From Bradyrhizobium sp. 4 (lineage in GTDB: Bacteria > Pseudomonadota > Alphaproteobacteria > Rhizobiales > Xanthobacteraceae): a stretch of 64,000 nucleotides of DNA. Positions 7,305 to 15,420 of this stretch are shown piece after piece; position 1 is the stretch's first letter, and each line of letters opens with the position of its first letter. Position numbers and translations under genes: made by a program. Location of the stretch: positions 310,001-374,000 of the forward strand of contig NZ_CP064686.1 in NCBI RefSeq assembly GCF_023100905.1, in the 5' to 3' direction. The notes beneath the pieces are model-generated. The model did not search any database, was not told the origin of the DNA, and worked only from the letters and a program-made list of their open reading frames with translations.

Positions 7305-7857
7305 CGACCCTAAACCAGTCGCGCATCGTCTGCTTAATTCTCTCAATTTCTTCGCTGGAGATGGTGCTCATGTGGCAGATGGTATTCCGCAAATGCACCA
7401 GAATTCGCGCTTCTTGAATGAGCCCTTTGTCTCGGACCGCTTCGTCGAACCCTTCCTTCCAGTTGACGTCAATCACGCGCAGCAATTGAGGCAAGGTCAT
7501 CAGCGAAGACTTGTCCCGAGAACCAAGCGCCATCCAGCTTTTTACTTCCTCGGCTTCCTCTAGCTTGGTGACTTCCGTCTGGACATCCGGCGGCACCTTG
7601 TCCCACCAGTTCTGATTTTCTTTCGATAGTACCTCCACGATTATTTCTCGGAGATAGCTCTCGAATACAAAGAAAAGTTTATACCCGATGGCGGCATCCA
7701 TGGCGCGCCTGACGTTTTCGGGCACCATTTCAGCGAGATCGTATTCGCTCGAGAGCAGCAGCGTCTCCTTAGGCACTACATCTTCGATCTGGGCGACTGT
7801 CTTTTCGGCGGCTTGACCCAGCATGATGAACAGCGCGGCCGTCGCGTCATTGCTCAT
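7294..7857 (-). CDS. Swt1-type HEPN domain protein (putative RNase)
   Basis: This 187-residue protein carries the hallmark HEPN motif R-x4-H as RNTICH (Arg157, His162), preceded by the Swt1-HEPN pattern WWDKVPPDV and LPQLLRVIDVNWKEGF. HEPN proteins of this clade are metal-independent ribonucleases found in toxin-antitoxin, abortive-infection and CRISPR-linked systems. The gene overlaps the upstream DUF5343 gene by four bases, so the two are made together, and no separate antitoxin is seen. It has no signal peptide. The catalytic pair is intact. RNase activity and a defence role are inferred from the family and from its place among element cargo genes. Confidence 0.8.
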   Translation of the reverse strand: MSNDATAALFIMLGQAAEKTVAQIEDVVPKETLLLSSEYDLAEMVPENVRRAMDAAIGYKLFFVFESYLREIIVEVLSKENQNWWDKVPPDVQTEVTKLEEAEEVKSWMALGSRDKSSLMTLPQLLRVIDVNWKEGFDEAVRDKGLIQEARILVHLRNTICHMSTISSEEIERIKQTMRDWFRVVTP

Positions 7858-8480
7858 ACGAAGGTCTTCCGGATCGCATTGAATATGTTCAGGTAGGTCT
7901 CTTCCGTGCCATTCGATGGAAGCTGGACTTGAATTACATATTGAAATTCCGTCCGCAGGCCCTTGGGCGCAGCTCTGCGTCCTCCATTACCTTGGGCCTC
8001 ATCTTCTGCGTCTGCATCCTCTTGCGCTTTCTCGTTTTCCACCACCTTCGTGACGCTCTCGCCCTCGAAGTCACCCTGATTGACTAGGGCCGAAAAGGTC
8101 GCCGAAATCCGAGAAGTCATGTCGTCATCGCTGCCAGCGACTTGCGCAACTAAGCTCTTGAGCTTGTCACCGGACAGCTTATTGGCTTTCTCGTCCGCAT
8201 TAAAAAGCGGAGCATAGGCAATCCGTATTCCGTCTGCGATTGCGGCTTTCGCCTTATCCCCTTTGAGTAGAGCATAAGGCGGCGTTGGAGTGTTCGATTG
8301 ATCTAGAAGGCCCAGATTGCGCATAAGCGGGATTAGCTGTCGATCATTGGTGCTTGACAGCCCGATAGTGGTCTTCAAAAAATCATGTGTGAATTTGGGA
8401 GGGATTTTTGCGGAAGCGATCTTGTTGAATAGCGCGGCGACATTCCGGTTGCTGGCAAGGTACGGTAGGGACGCGGGCAT
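7854..8480 (-). CDS. DUF5343 domain protein, partner of the HEPN gene
   Basis: This 208-residue protein has a DUF5343-like N-terminal domain: LPYLASNRNVAALFNKI, FTHDFLKTTIGLSS, RQLIPLMRNLGLLD and a GIRIAYAPLF segment. That is a winged-helix-like layout. An acidic linker (EDADAEDEAQ) follows, then a C-terminal strand-helix unit with FQYVIQVQLPSNGTEETY. Such proteins are often found beside HEPN genes and may act as sensor or control subunit. A GGGAG ribosome site precedes the ATG. The four-base overlap with the downstream HEPN gene shows translational coupling. The function of the family is not established. Confidence 0.8.
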   Translation of the reverse strand: MPASLPYLASNRNVAALFNKIASAKIPPKFTHDFLKTTIGLSSTNDRQLIPLMRNLGLLDQSNTPTPPYALLKGDKAKAAIADGIRIAYAPLFNADEKANKLSGDKLKSLVAQVAGSDDDMTSRISATFSALVNQGDFEGESVTKVVENEKAQEDADAEDEAQGNGGRRAAPKGLRTEFQYVIQVQLPSNGTEETYLNIFNAIRKTFV

Positions 8481-8501
8481 GGGGTCTCCCCTTGATTATC
8501 A

Positions 8502-8524
8502 GGGAACAACCTACCATGGTTCCC
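8502..8524 (-). promoter_or_regulatory. Inverted-repeat operator candidate before the DUF5343-HEPN pair
   Basis: GGGAAC (8502-8507) and GTTCCC (8519-8524) form a perfect 6-bp inverted repeat with an 11-base spacer, about 20 bases upstream of the reverse-strand DUF5343 start. On that strand a GATAAT sequence lies between it and the ATG. The placement fits an operator, perhaps for autoregulation by the DUF5343 protein. Confidence 0.4.
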
Positions 8525-8623
8525 CTGCTTATATCCGAAAGCGTGTGATTTATCCCCATCTCGCCCACAGGGATGCGCCGCTTCAGATGCAATTGGTTGA
8601 GTTGGGGAGAGCTGACTTGCCGG

Positions 8624-9655
8624 TCACAAGCCGCCTGGCCTCTCGATTTGCCACCACCAGATACCCCTTAGCCGCTTAGCTACCACGCCGGCCTCTCGCT
8701 TCGCCGCCTTGAAGGTCGCGAATGAAATTCCGATGTCTTCTGCAGCGGCCTCGACGTCCTTCGACGACATTGCACCTTCAGCAAGCCATTTTTGCAAGAA
8801 GAGCACTGCTTGCTGCTGCTTAGTTACGTGGGCGCTCTTGCCCGCGAGCACTGCCTCCAGGTCGACTTCCTCATAATCTCCTTCCCAGTCGACCACCGGC
8901 TGTCCGGAATAACTGCCGATCTCGAAGGCGACAGCTTTACGCTCAGGCCAAAGATTCGCTTTCTCCATCATCAAAAAGCGTCGCCCGGTGACGGCGCTTT
9001 TGCCCACCATAATGACCGATCTGGAAATATTGACGAGGCCGACGCTTCCTAGAATTCGCTGGCGGGGCTTCTTAGAGCCGTCCTTGATGAGATGGAGGAT
9101 ATTGACCCACGCAAATCCATACTTGCTGGCTAATTGAGCGATCGGACCGAGCAAGCGCCGGACCTGATCTTCTTTGTAGAGACTGATGTCGCCTGCGAAG
9201 TCTGTAATCGGATCAGCCAGCACCGCCCGCACGTCGCCGAGCTGGCAGATGATGCGTTCGAGGTCTACCAAGGTGTTATCCAATCTCCCGAGCAGCTCGA
9301 CTCCTTGGTCTTTTCGAGAGCCGCGTCGCTCGACCACGACCATATGGACATGGTCCATGTCCGCTCCGGCGGCCTCGAGGCGCGGGCGTATCATGTATCC
9401 CGGATCATCTTCCTTGCAGAGGATCACTATCGACCCTGGCTGGTGTAGCAGCTCCGGCTCGTCGCCAATTCTCGGCATTGGATCGCCCGTCGTCAGGCGA
9501 GCCAGGATGTCATAGACAGCGGTGGTCTTACCGACCTCTCCATCGCCCGCGACCGTCGTTATGAAGCTGAAGGGAATGAAAGGCCTCCAGAGCCATCTGA
9601 TCTCGCGCCGCCCAAATTCGGTGAGAGCCTTCGGCTGCCAAGCTGCATCGATCAT
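8624..9655 (-). CDS. RepA-like AAA ATPase (RecA-fold, AAA_25 type)
   Basis: This 343-residue protein carries Walker A AGDGEVGKTT (residues 36-45, Lys43) and Walker B AVLADPITDF near residue 142. A sensor region HLIKDGSKKPRQRILGSVG follows, as in plasmid RepA/RSF1010-type hexameric helicases and related phage loaders. The C-terminal 80 residues resemble a winged helix (SSKDVEAAAEDIGISFATFKAA). The start at 9655 is chosen because a full AGGAGGT site lies about 5 bases before it; an ATG at 9670 lies upstream of that site. It probably loads or drives replication of the element, and it precedes the DUF5343-HEPN genes on the same strand. Confidence 0.8.
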   Translation of the reverse strand: MIDAAWQPKALTEFGRREIRWLWRPFIPFSFITTVAGDGEVGKTTAVYDILARLTTGDPMPRIGDEPELLHQPGSIVILCKEDDPGYMIRPRLEAAGADMDHVHMVVVERRGSRKDQGVELLGRLDNTLVDLERIICQLGDVRAVLADPITDFAGDISLYKEDQVRRLLGPIAQLASKYGFAWVNILHLIKDGSKKPRQRILGSVGLVNISRSVIMVGKSAVTGRRFLMMEKANLWPERKAVAFEIGSYSGQPVVDWEGDYEEVDLEAVLAGKSAHVTKQQQAVLFLQKWLAEGAMSSKDVEAAAEDIGISFATFKAAKREAGVVAKRLRGIWWWQIERPGGL

Positions 9656-10128
9656 TTGGACCTCCTGCATGAAAGGCAGCAGGCTACAGGTCGAGGGCCG
9701 ATTATCTTAGCAATCGAAATGCGCTCATTTAGATTTGGCTGGCTCGGGCCGCTGGCCCCCGTCGCGGCCCATGCGGCGTCCGGCTCTAAGGCGGCCGGCG
9801 CTGATCGTCAGCGGCAGACGACGCGAACCCTAATCGTTGATATAGCGGTCAAAAGGATCGATAGCGGCCGAAATCGGCGGAAAAATAGATTTCCACTCTC
9901 TCCGCCATCAGCCCCGTCCGGCCAATCTATACCTCCCCTCCCTCGCGCCCGTCCGCGACACCCTTCCATCGGTGGTCGCTGCGGCCATGGCGATGCGGCT
10001 GCAGGCAGATGCCCTAGTTTGTCGCTGTCCAAATAGCCGCTTCAAAAGCTAGTCGCGATGCAGAAACGCGCCTGTACACGGTCATGGAACCTCCATAACT
10101 TCCGCGGCGCAATTTGAGGGGATGCGAC
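9656..10128. other. Gene-free stretch holding the probable right end of the element
   Basis: No convincing gene is seen. Composition changes here from the moderately GC-rich element to the strongly GC-rich core, so the boundary is probably within about 9700-10100. No tRNA end or recognisable att core could be identified, since the left end lies outside the window. Confidence 0.4.
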
Positions 10129-11703
10129 GTGGCGAAGAAGACGGTGACCAGGAAGAAAACTGCTGCGAAGAAAGCAGCGCAGACCTCCGGCAAGAAAAAC
10201 GCCGTTCGCAAGGGCAAGGTCGCGAAGGCTGCAACCAAGCCGGTCAAGAAGGCCGCCGCGCGAAAATCGTCCGCACCGCGCCGCCCCAAGGGCCCGGCCT
10301 GGCAATGGTCGGCGGTCGAGACCGCAGCCGCAATCCGCTCCGGCGCCATCTCCGCAGTCGAGACCGTGGAGGCGCATCTCGACCGGATGCGTGCGGTCAA
10401 CCCGAGGCTGAACGCCGTTGTCGTCGATCTCTCGGAAGAGGCGCTGGCTGCGGCCCATGCGGCAGACAAGCGGCGCGCGAAGGGCGGCGAGCTCGGCCTT
10501 CTGCATGGCGTACCGATCACGATCAAAGAGAATGTCGACTACGAAGGCCGTCCGAATTTCAATGGCGTTCCCGCCAACAAGGACCTCATCGCGCCGTCGG
10601 ACTCGCCCGTGGTGCGCAACCTGAAGAAGGCCGGCGCGATCGTCCTCGGCCTCACCAACACGCCGGAATTCTCCTTCCGCGGCTTCACCGACAACCCCTT
10701 GCACGGGCTGACGCTCAATCCCTGGGATCCGGATATCACTTGCGGTGGCTCCTCGGGCGGTGCGGGGTCGGCCGTCGCCGCCGGCATCGGCACCATCGCG
10801 CACGGCAACGACATCGGCGGCTCGCTGCGCTGGCCGGCGCATTGCAACGGCGTTGCGACCATCAAGCCGACACAGGGGCGTATTCCCGCTTTCAACGCGA
10901 GCTCAACGGCCGAGCGGCCGATGCTGGCGCATCTGATGTCGGCGCAGGGGCCGCTCGCCCGCCACGTCGCCGACGTCAGGCTCGCGCTGGAGGTGATGAG
11001 CCAGCGCGATCCGCGCGATCCCTGGTGGGTGCCGGCGCCGCTGGTGGGGCCGAAGCCGAAGGGGCCGATCAAGGTCGCGCTGGCCAGGATTCCCGAAGAC
11101 ATGGACGTCGATCCGCACGTCGCGGCGGCGCTGCGCCAGGCCGCCGATCATCTGGAGCGTTCCGGCTATCGGGTCAGCGAGGTCGATGTGCCCGACATCG
11201 ACGGCGTCTGGCAGACTTGGTGCGACATCATCACCAACGAGACGATGGTGATGCAGGAGGCCGGCATGCTGAAGGTGACGTCCGAAGACTTCCACAAGGC
11301 TTGGGGCGGCATGAAAGCCAAGGCCAATTTGCTCGACCTCAAGGCCTGGATGCAGGCGACCGCCGCGCGCAACGGCCACATCCGCGCCTGGCAATTGTTC
11401 TTCGAGGAGTATCCGGTGGTGCTGGCGCCGACCACGGTGAAGCCGATTCCGGGCCCGCGCGAGGACACCGTCAGCCCCGAGCGCGTGCGCGAGATCTTCT
11501 GGGGCGAGATCCGCTTCATCTCCGCGATCAACGTGCTGGGCCTGCCCGGCGCCGTGGTGCCGGTGGCGCTGCACGATGGCAAGCCGATCGGCGTGCAGCT
11601 CATCGCCGGGCGCTATCGCGAGGACCTCGCGCTCGATGCGGCGGCCGCGATCGAGAAGCGCGCCGGCGTGCTCGCCCATCGGCTATGGGAACAGATGGAC
11701 TGA
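10129..11703 (+). CDS. Amidase-signature enzyme with histone H1-like N-terminal tail
   Basis: This 524-residue amidase hydrolyses an amide or ester substrate not predictable from sequence. The catalytic triad is visible: Lys in ITIKENVDYEG, the cis-Ser in TCGGSSGGAGSA and the nucleophilic Ser in GNDIGGSLRWP. The first 58 residues are unusual: a Lys/Ala-rich tail with repeated AAKKAA-like units (AKKTVTRKKTAAKKAA) ending in APRRPKGP, like eukaryotic H1 tails. It is not a signal peptide. The GTG start at 10129 has GAGGGG 8 bases upstream; a TTG at 10114 overlaps that site. The tail could bind nucleic acid or polyanions. Confidence 0.88.
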   Translation: MAKKTVTRKKTAAKKAAQTSGKKNAVRKGKVAKAATKPVKKAAARKSSAPRRPKGPAWQWSAVETAAAIRSGAISAVETVEAHLDRMRAVNPRLNAVVVDLSEEALAAAHAADKRRAKGGELGLLHGVPITIKENVDYEGRPNFNGVPANKDLIAPSDSPVVRNLKKAGAIVLGLTNTPEFSFRGFTDNPLHGLTLNPWDPDITCGGSSGGAGSAVAAGIGTIAHGNDIGGSLRWPAHCNGVATIKPTQGRIPAFNASSTAERPMLAHLMSAQGPLARHVADVRLALEVMSQRDPRDPWWVPAPLVGPKPKGPIKVALARIPEDMDVDPHVAAALRQAADHLERSGYRVSEVDVPDIDGVWQTWCDIITNETMVMQEAGMLKVTSEDFHKAWGGMKAKANLLDLKAWMQATAARNGHIRAWQLFFEEYPVVLAPTTVKPIPGPREDTVSPERVREIFWGEIRFISAINVLGLPGAVVPVALHDGKPIGVQLIAGRYREDLALDAAAAIEKRAGVLAHRLWEQMD

Positions 11704-11722
11704 TAGGGCAGCGAAGGTTTCA

Positions 11723-11749
11723 CCTTCTCCCCTGCACAAGGGGAGAAGG
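11723..11749. terminator. Hairpin downstream of the amidase, repeat-family type
   Basis: CCTTCTCCCCT (11723-11733) pairs perfectly with AGGGGAGAAGG (11739-11749) over a 5-base loop, shortly after the amidase stop. The same sequence family forms the ends of the element at 15130-15330, so this is probably a solo copy of a dispersed repeat that also works as a terminator. Confidence 0.55.
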
Positions 11750-11856
11750 AAGCCACTCAGCCGGCGGCGAAAAATTTTATTAATCAAATTTGACTCGAAT
11801 TTTAGCCAATTCCCCAACAACCGTTAGGGTTACTTCCTCGATCTCTAGACGAATTA

Positions 11857-11932
11857 TTGTCCGCTTTACCACCCGCCTCTAACAGAGGGACGGCGGACAA
11901 CGCACATGCCTCATACAGGCCAATAAGTGCGG
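11857..11932 (+). promoter_or_regulatory. Structured leader RNA candidate before the methionine operon
   Basis: Two nested stem systems lie in tandem 24-100 bases before the metY-like start. TTGTCCGC (11857-11864) pairs with GCGGACAA (11893-11900), enclosing CCTCT/AGAGG (11876-11880, 11884-11888). CGCAC (11901-11905) pairs with GTGCG (11927-11931), enclosing GCCT/AGGC (11908-11911, 11917-11920). The two stems abut, which suggests coaxial stacking as in riboswitches. Methionine genes of alphaproteobacteria are often controlled by SAM-II riboswitches, but the SAM-II loop sequences are not present, so the class is unassigned. Confidence 0.4.
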
Positions 11933-11956
11933 CCCGCTCCACGCGGAGGTGGCACG

Positions 11957-13258
11957 ATGCGCAACGAGACGATCGCTATTCACGCCGGCTACGAGCCCGA
12001 AGCCACCACGCACGCGGTTGCCGTGCCGATCTACCAGACCGCGGCCTACGCCTTCGACAGCGCCGATCACGGCGCGGCGCTCTTCAATCTCGAGACCGAA
12101 GGCTATCGCTACAGCCGCATCGCCAACCCGACCAGCGCGGTGCTGGAAAAGCGTATCGCGGAGCTCGAGGGCGGCGTCGGCGCGCTTGCGGTCGCGACCG
12201 GACAGGCTGCGCTGCATTTCGCCTTCGTCAATGTCGCCGATCACGGCGGCAACATCGTTTCCGTGCCGCAGCTCTACGGCACCACGCATACGCTGCTCTC
12301 GCACATCCTGCCGCGGCAGGGCATCACCGGCCGCTTCGCCGAGAGCGACAAGCCCGAGGCGATCGAAAAGCTGATCGACGAAAACACCCGCGCCGTGTTC
12401 GCCGAAACCATCGGCAATCCCGCCGGCAATGTCTGCGACATCGAGGCGCTGGCGAAGATCGCGCACGCGCATGGCGTGCCGCTGATCGTGGACAATACCG
12501 TTGCAACGCCCATTCTGCTCAAGCCGTTCGACTACGGCGCCGACATCGCCGTGCACTCGCTGACCAAGTTTCTGGGCGGCCACGGCACCACGCTCGGCGG
12601 CGCCATCGTCGATTCCGGAAATTTCCCGTGGGCGAAATACGCCGACCGCTTCCCCGGCTACAACAAGCCGGACGCCTCCTATCACGGCCTCGTCTATGCC
12701 GACCGCTTCGGCAGGACCGCCTATATCGAACGCGCGCGCAGCATCTATCAGCGCACCATGGGTTCGGTGCTGTCGCCGTTCAACGCCTTCCTGCTGCTCC
12801 AGGGCATCGAAACCGTCGCGCTGCGCATGGAGCGCCACTGCGAGAACGCCCGCAAGGTCGCCGAATACCTGCGCAAGGATCCGCGCGTGGCCTGGGTCAA
12901 TTACACCGGTTTCCCGGATAGCCCCTATTACCCGCTGGTGCAGAAATATCTCGACGGCAACGCCTCGTCGCTGTTCACCTTCGGCATCAAGGGCGGGATG
13001 GAAGCCGGCAAGTCGTTCTACGATGCGCTGAAGCTGATCACGCGCCTCGTCAATATCGGCGATGCCAAGTCGCTGGCCTGCCATCCTGCCTCGACCACGC
13101 ACCGGCAGATGTCGGCGGAGCAGCAGCGGGTCGCCGGCGTGCTGCCGGAAACGATCCGCTTGTCGATCGGTATCGAGCATTGCCAGGACATCATCGAGGA
13201 CCTCGACCAGGCATTGGAAAAGGCCTGCCCGTCCGCGCGCCTCCAGGCCGCGGAGTAG
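11957..13258 (+). CDS. metY: O-acetylhomoserine sulfhydrylase-like PLP enzyme
   Basis: This 433-residue Cys/Met-metabolism PLP enzyme probably replaces the activated hydroxyl of O-acyl-homoserine with sulfide to give homocysteine. The start (TIAIHAGYEPEATTHAVAVP), YRYSRIANPTSAVLEKRIAELEGG, SLTKFLGGHG with the PLP lysine at residue 204, and the C-terminal LACHPASTTHRQMS and LSIGIEH are diagnostic of MetY. GGAGGT lies 6 bases before the ATG; an upstream in-frame start at 11927 overlaps the leader. The stop is 12 bases before the next gene, which makes the acyl-homoserine donor, so the pair forms a methionine operon. Confidence 0.9.
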   Translation: MRNETIAIHAGYEPEATTHAVAVPIYQTAAYAFDSADHGAALFNLETEGYRYSRIANPTSAVLEKRIAELEGGVGALAVATGQAALHFAFVNVADHGGNIVSVPQLYGTTHTLLSHILPRQGITGRFAESDKPEAIEKLIDENTRAVFAETIGNPAGNVCDIEALAKIAHAHGVPLIVDNTVATPILLKPFDYGADIAVHSLTKFLGGHGTTLGGAIVDSGNFPWAKYADRFPGYNKPDASYHGLVYADRFGRTAYIERARSIYQRTMGSVLSPFNAFLLLQGIETVALRMERHCENARKVAEYLRKDPRVAWVNYTGFPDSPYYPLVQKYLDGNASSLFTFGIKGGMEAGKSFYDALKLITRLVNIGDAKSLACHPASTTHRQMSAEQQRVAGVLPETIRLSIGIEHCQDIIEDLDQALEKACPSARLQAAE

Positions 13259-13270
13259 GCGGCCGCGCCG

Positions 13271-14272
13271 ATGACGATCCTGATCGATAGGGATCAAGCC
13301 ATATCGAGCCCGGCGCTGGTGCCGGGAGCGGGCGATCTGGCGCGCGAGCCCGGCGGCACCGAGCTCACCATCGGGTTGATCAACAACATGCCGGATCCGG
13401 CGCTGAAAGCGACCGAGCGGCAGTTCATGAAGCTGCTGCAAGCCGCCGCCGGTCCGCGCCGCATCCGCTTTCACTGCTTCTCGCTACCCTCGGTCAAGCG
13501 CTCGCCTGAAGCGAGATGGCATGTCGAGAGCGAATATTCGGACGTCACCGAGCTCAGGCGCCACAAGTTCGACGGCCTGATCGTGACCGGCGCCGAGCCG
13601 GTTGCGCCCGAGCTCGATCAGGAACCGTACTGGCGCGATCTCACCGAGCTGATCGACTGGGCCAGGGTCAGCACGCGCTCGACGATCTGGTCGTGCCTCG
13701 CTGCGCATGCCGCGGTGTTGCATCTCGACCGCATCGAACGGCGGCCGCTCGCGGCCAAATGTCATGGTATTTTCGACTGCGAGGCCGTGACCAGCGATCT
13801 GCTGACGCGGGCCGCGCCTGCGCCGCTCAAGGTCTCGCATTCGCGTCTCAACGAGATCGCCGAGAGCGACCTCGCGCAGGCGGGCTACCAGGTGCTGACG
13901 CGTTCCGCAAAGGCCGGCGTCGACATCTTCGTCCGGCAATATGCCAGCCGCTTCGTGTTCTTCCAGGGCCATCCGGAATATGACGCGCTGTCGCTCCAGC
14001 GTGAATATCTGCGCGACATCGGTCGTTATCTTGCGCGTGAGCGCGACAATTATCCGAATTTGCCGGTGGGCTATTTTGACGCTGCGACGGAAGAGAAGCT
14101 GGTCCGCTTCGAGAAACAGGCAAGGCATCAGCGCCACCCCGCGCTCAGCAACGAACTGCCGGCGCTGACTTTGCGTGCCGATATCGCCGCCGGCAGCGCG
14201 GCGGCGGCATTGTTCCGGAACTGGCTGCAATATCTCGGTGCGGGGACCGACGCTTCGGTGCTTGCACGTTAG
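13271..14272 (+). CDS. metA: Homoserine O-acyltransferase of the MetA (HTS) type
   Basis: This 333-residue enzyme acylates homoserine. It follows the MetA fold: INNMPDPALKATERQFMKLL, YSDVTELRRHKFDGLIVTGAEP, Cys142 in the SCLAAHAAVL nucleophile elbow, PLKVSHSRLNEI, and His234-Glu236 in FQGHPEYD, matching the catalytic Cys142/His235/Glu237 of the E. coli enzyme. The elbow is divergent (canonical CWGAQA). Whether it uses succinyl- or acetyl-CoA cannot be read from the sequence. It is probably co-transcribed with the metY-like gene 12 bases upstream. Confidence 0.85.
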   Translation: MTILIDRDQAISSPALVPGAGDLAREPGGTELTIGLINNMPDPALKATERQFMKLLQAAAGPRRIRFHCFSLPSVKRSPEARWHVESEYSDVTELRRHKFDGLIVTGAEPVAPELDQEPYWRDLTELIDWARVSTRSTIWSCLAAHAAVLHLDRIERRPLAAKCHGIFDCEAVTSDLLTRAAPAPLKVSHSRLNEIAESDLAQAGYQVLTRSAKAGVDIFVRQYASRFVFFQGHPEYDALSLQREYLRDIGRYLARERDNYPNLPVGYFDAATEEKLVRFEKQARHQRHPALSNELPALTLRADIAAGSAAAALFRNWLQYLGAGTDASVLAR

Positions 14273-14367
14273 GTCGGGACGACGGGGTCGACGTTAGGAC
14301 TAACGAAGTGTGAAGCTTGCCTCGAGCCGCGCACGAATGCTTCAGTGAGGGGCGGGGCAGACAGGAA

Positions 14368-15120
14368 ATGCGAGTCGTGTGGTCGGCACTCCAGGGACGC
14401 GTGAGCAATCGGCTGGCCCGGCATTTCCGCGCCGCGCCGCACCGGCTGCCCGCGCATGCGCCCATGGTGAGCTTCACCTTCGACGATGCCCCCGATAGCG
14501 CCGCAGGCGAGGGCGCCGGACTTCTGGAGCAGCACGGCGGCCGCGGTACCTTCTATCTCGCGGGCAGCCTGGTCGATCGTCCCTCGGACCACTGGCACGG
14601 TCTGTCGAACGATGCGATCGTGCGGCTTCACCGGGCCGGACACGAGATTGCCTGCCATACTTTCTCGCACCTGAGTGCGGTCGGTCTCGACGAGGCCACC
14701 ATGGCCCGCGAGATCGAGCGAAACCGCAGCCATTTTCGCGGCATCGATTCCTCGATCACGCTGGAAAATTTCGCTTACCCCTATGGCATCGCGTCGGTGT
14801 GGCGCAAGCCGCAGCTCGCCAAGACCTTCCGCTCGGCGCGCGGCATCCTTCCCGGCGTCAATCGCGACGTCATCGACCTCCAGTTCCTGCGCGCCTCGCC
14901 CCTGGTCGATCGCGAGATCAATACGACGGGTGTCGATCGCTATTTCGACGAGGCGGTCGAGAGCGGCGGGTGGCTGATCTTCTACGGTCATGACGTCGCC
15001 GACGCGCCGAGCCCATATGGTTGCACGCCGGACCTGATGCGCCATGCGCTGCAAGCGGCCGGGAAGCGCGACATGCCGATCGTGACGGTCGCGGAAGCGC
15101 TGCGAAGGATCGGGGCGTAG
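14368..15120 (+). CDS. Polysaccharide deacetylase family protein (NodB homology)
   Basis: This 250-residue protein carries NodB-type metal motifs: VSFTFDDAPDS with the Asp-Asp pair near residue 37, and HEIACHTFSHLS with the His pair. A downstream ENFAYPYG and a WLIFYGHDV motif complete the pattern. Such enzymes remove N-acetyl or O-acyl groups from polysaccharides. No signal peptide is seen, so it may act in the cytoplasm or on a soluble sugar. The start at 14368 with CAGGA just upstream is preferred over 14317. It follows the methionine operon by about 95 bases and is probably separate. Confidence 0.8.
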   Translation: MRVVWSALQGRVSNRLARHFRAAPHRLPAHAPMVSFTFDDAPDSAAGEGAGLLEQHGGRGTFYLAGSLVDRPSDHWHGLSNDAIVRLHRAGHEIACHTFSHLSAVGLDEATMAREIERNRSHFRGIDSSITLENFAYPYGIASVWRKPQLAKTFRSARGILPGVNRDVIDLQFLRASPLVDREINTTGVDRYFDEAVESGGWLIFYGHDVADAPSPYGCTPDLMRHALQAAGKRDMPIVTVAEALRRIGA

Positions 15121-15129
15121 CTTACTCTT

Positions 15130-15330
15130 CCCTTCTCCCCTTGTGGGAGAAGGTGGCATAGGCGGCCTTCGGCCGCCGTTCTTAAAACAAAACGCCGATG
15201 CTTCGCATCGGCTATGGCGCCGGATGGGGTATGCCTCGGTGAAGCAATCTCTATCGCATGTGGGGACAGAGATCCCTCACCCGTCTCGCCGATACGCGAC
15301 GAGCCACCCTCTCCCACAAGGGGAGAGGGG
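15130..15330. repeat. MITE-like dispersed element with 28-bp inverted ends
   Basis: The left end (15130-15157) and right end (15303-15330) are inverted copies matching at 26 of 28 positions (CCCTTCTCCCCTTGTGGGAG core). Inside are two perfect hairpins with TTC loops: GGCGGCC/GGCCGCC (15161-15177) and GCCGATGC/GCATCGGC (15194-15212). The element fills almost the whole 300-base gap before recQ and has no coding capacity. It looks like a rhizobial mosaic repeat. Confidence 0.7.
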
Positions 15331-15420
15331 AAGACTCGGGTCTCGCTCCGCAAACAGTCTTGCCACGCCTGCGCGGTCATGCGACTGGCCTTGTGACGAA
15401 TCTCACGGCCTCACCCCGAC

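Noticed and set aside
9656..10128. tRNA gene or att repeat at the element right end
   Set aside because: No cloverleaf or tRNA 3' end is visible and the left att site lies outside the window, so no att call is made.
10122..11783. 553-codon frame overlapping the amidase
   Set aside because: It is the +1-type shadow of the amidase (Arg/Gly-rich) with no recognisable fold.
11704..11956. SAM-II riboswitch before metY
   Set aside because: The characteristic GATTTG and TTGCA loop blocks and the downstream pseudoknot strand were not found; only an unassigned structured leader is reported.
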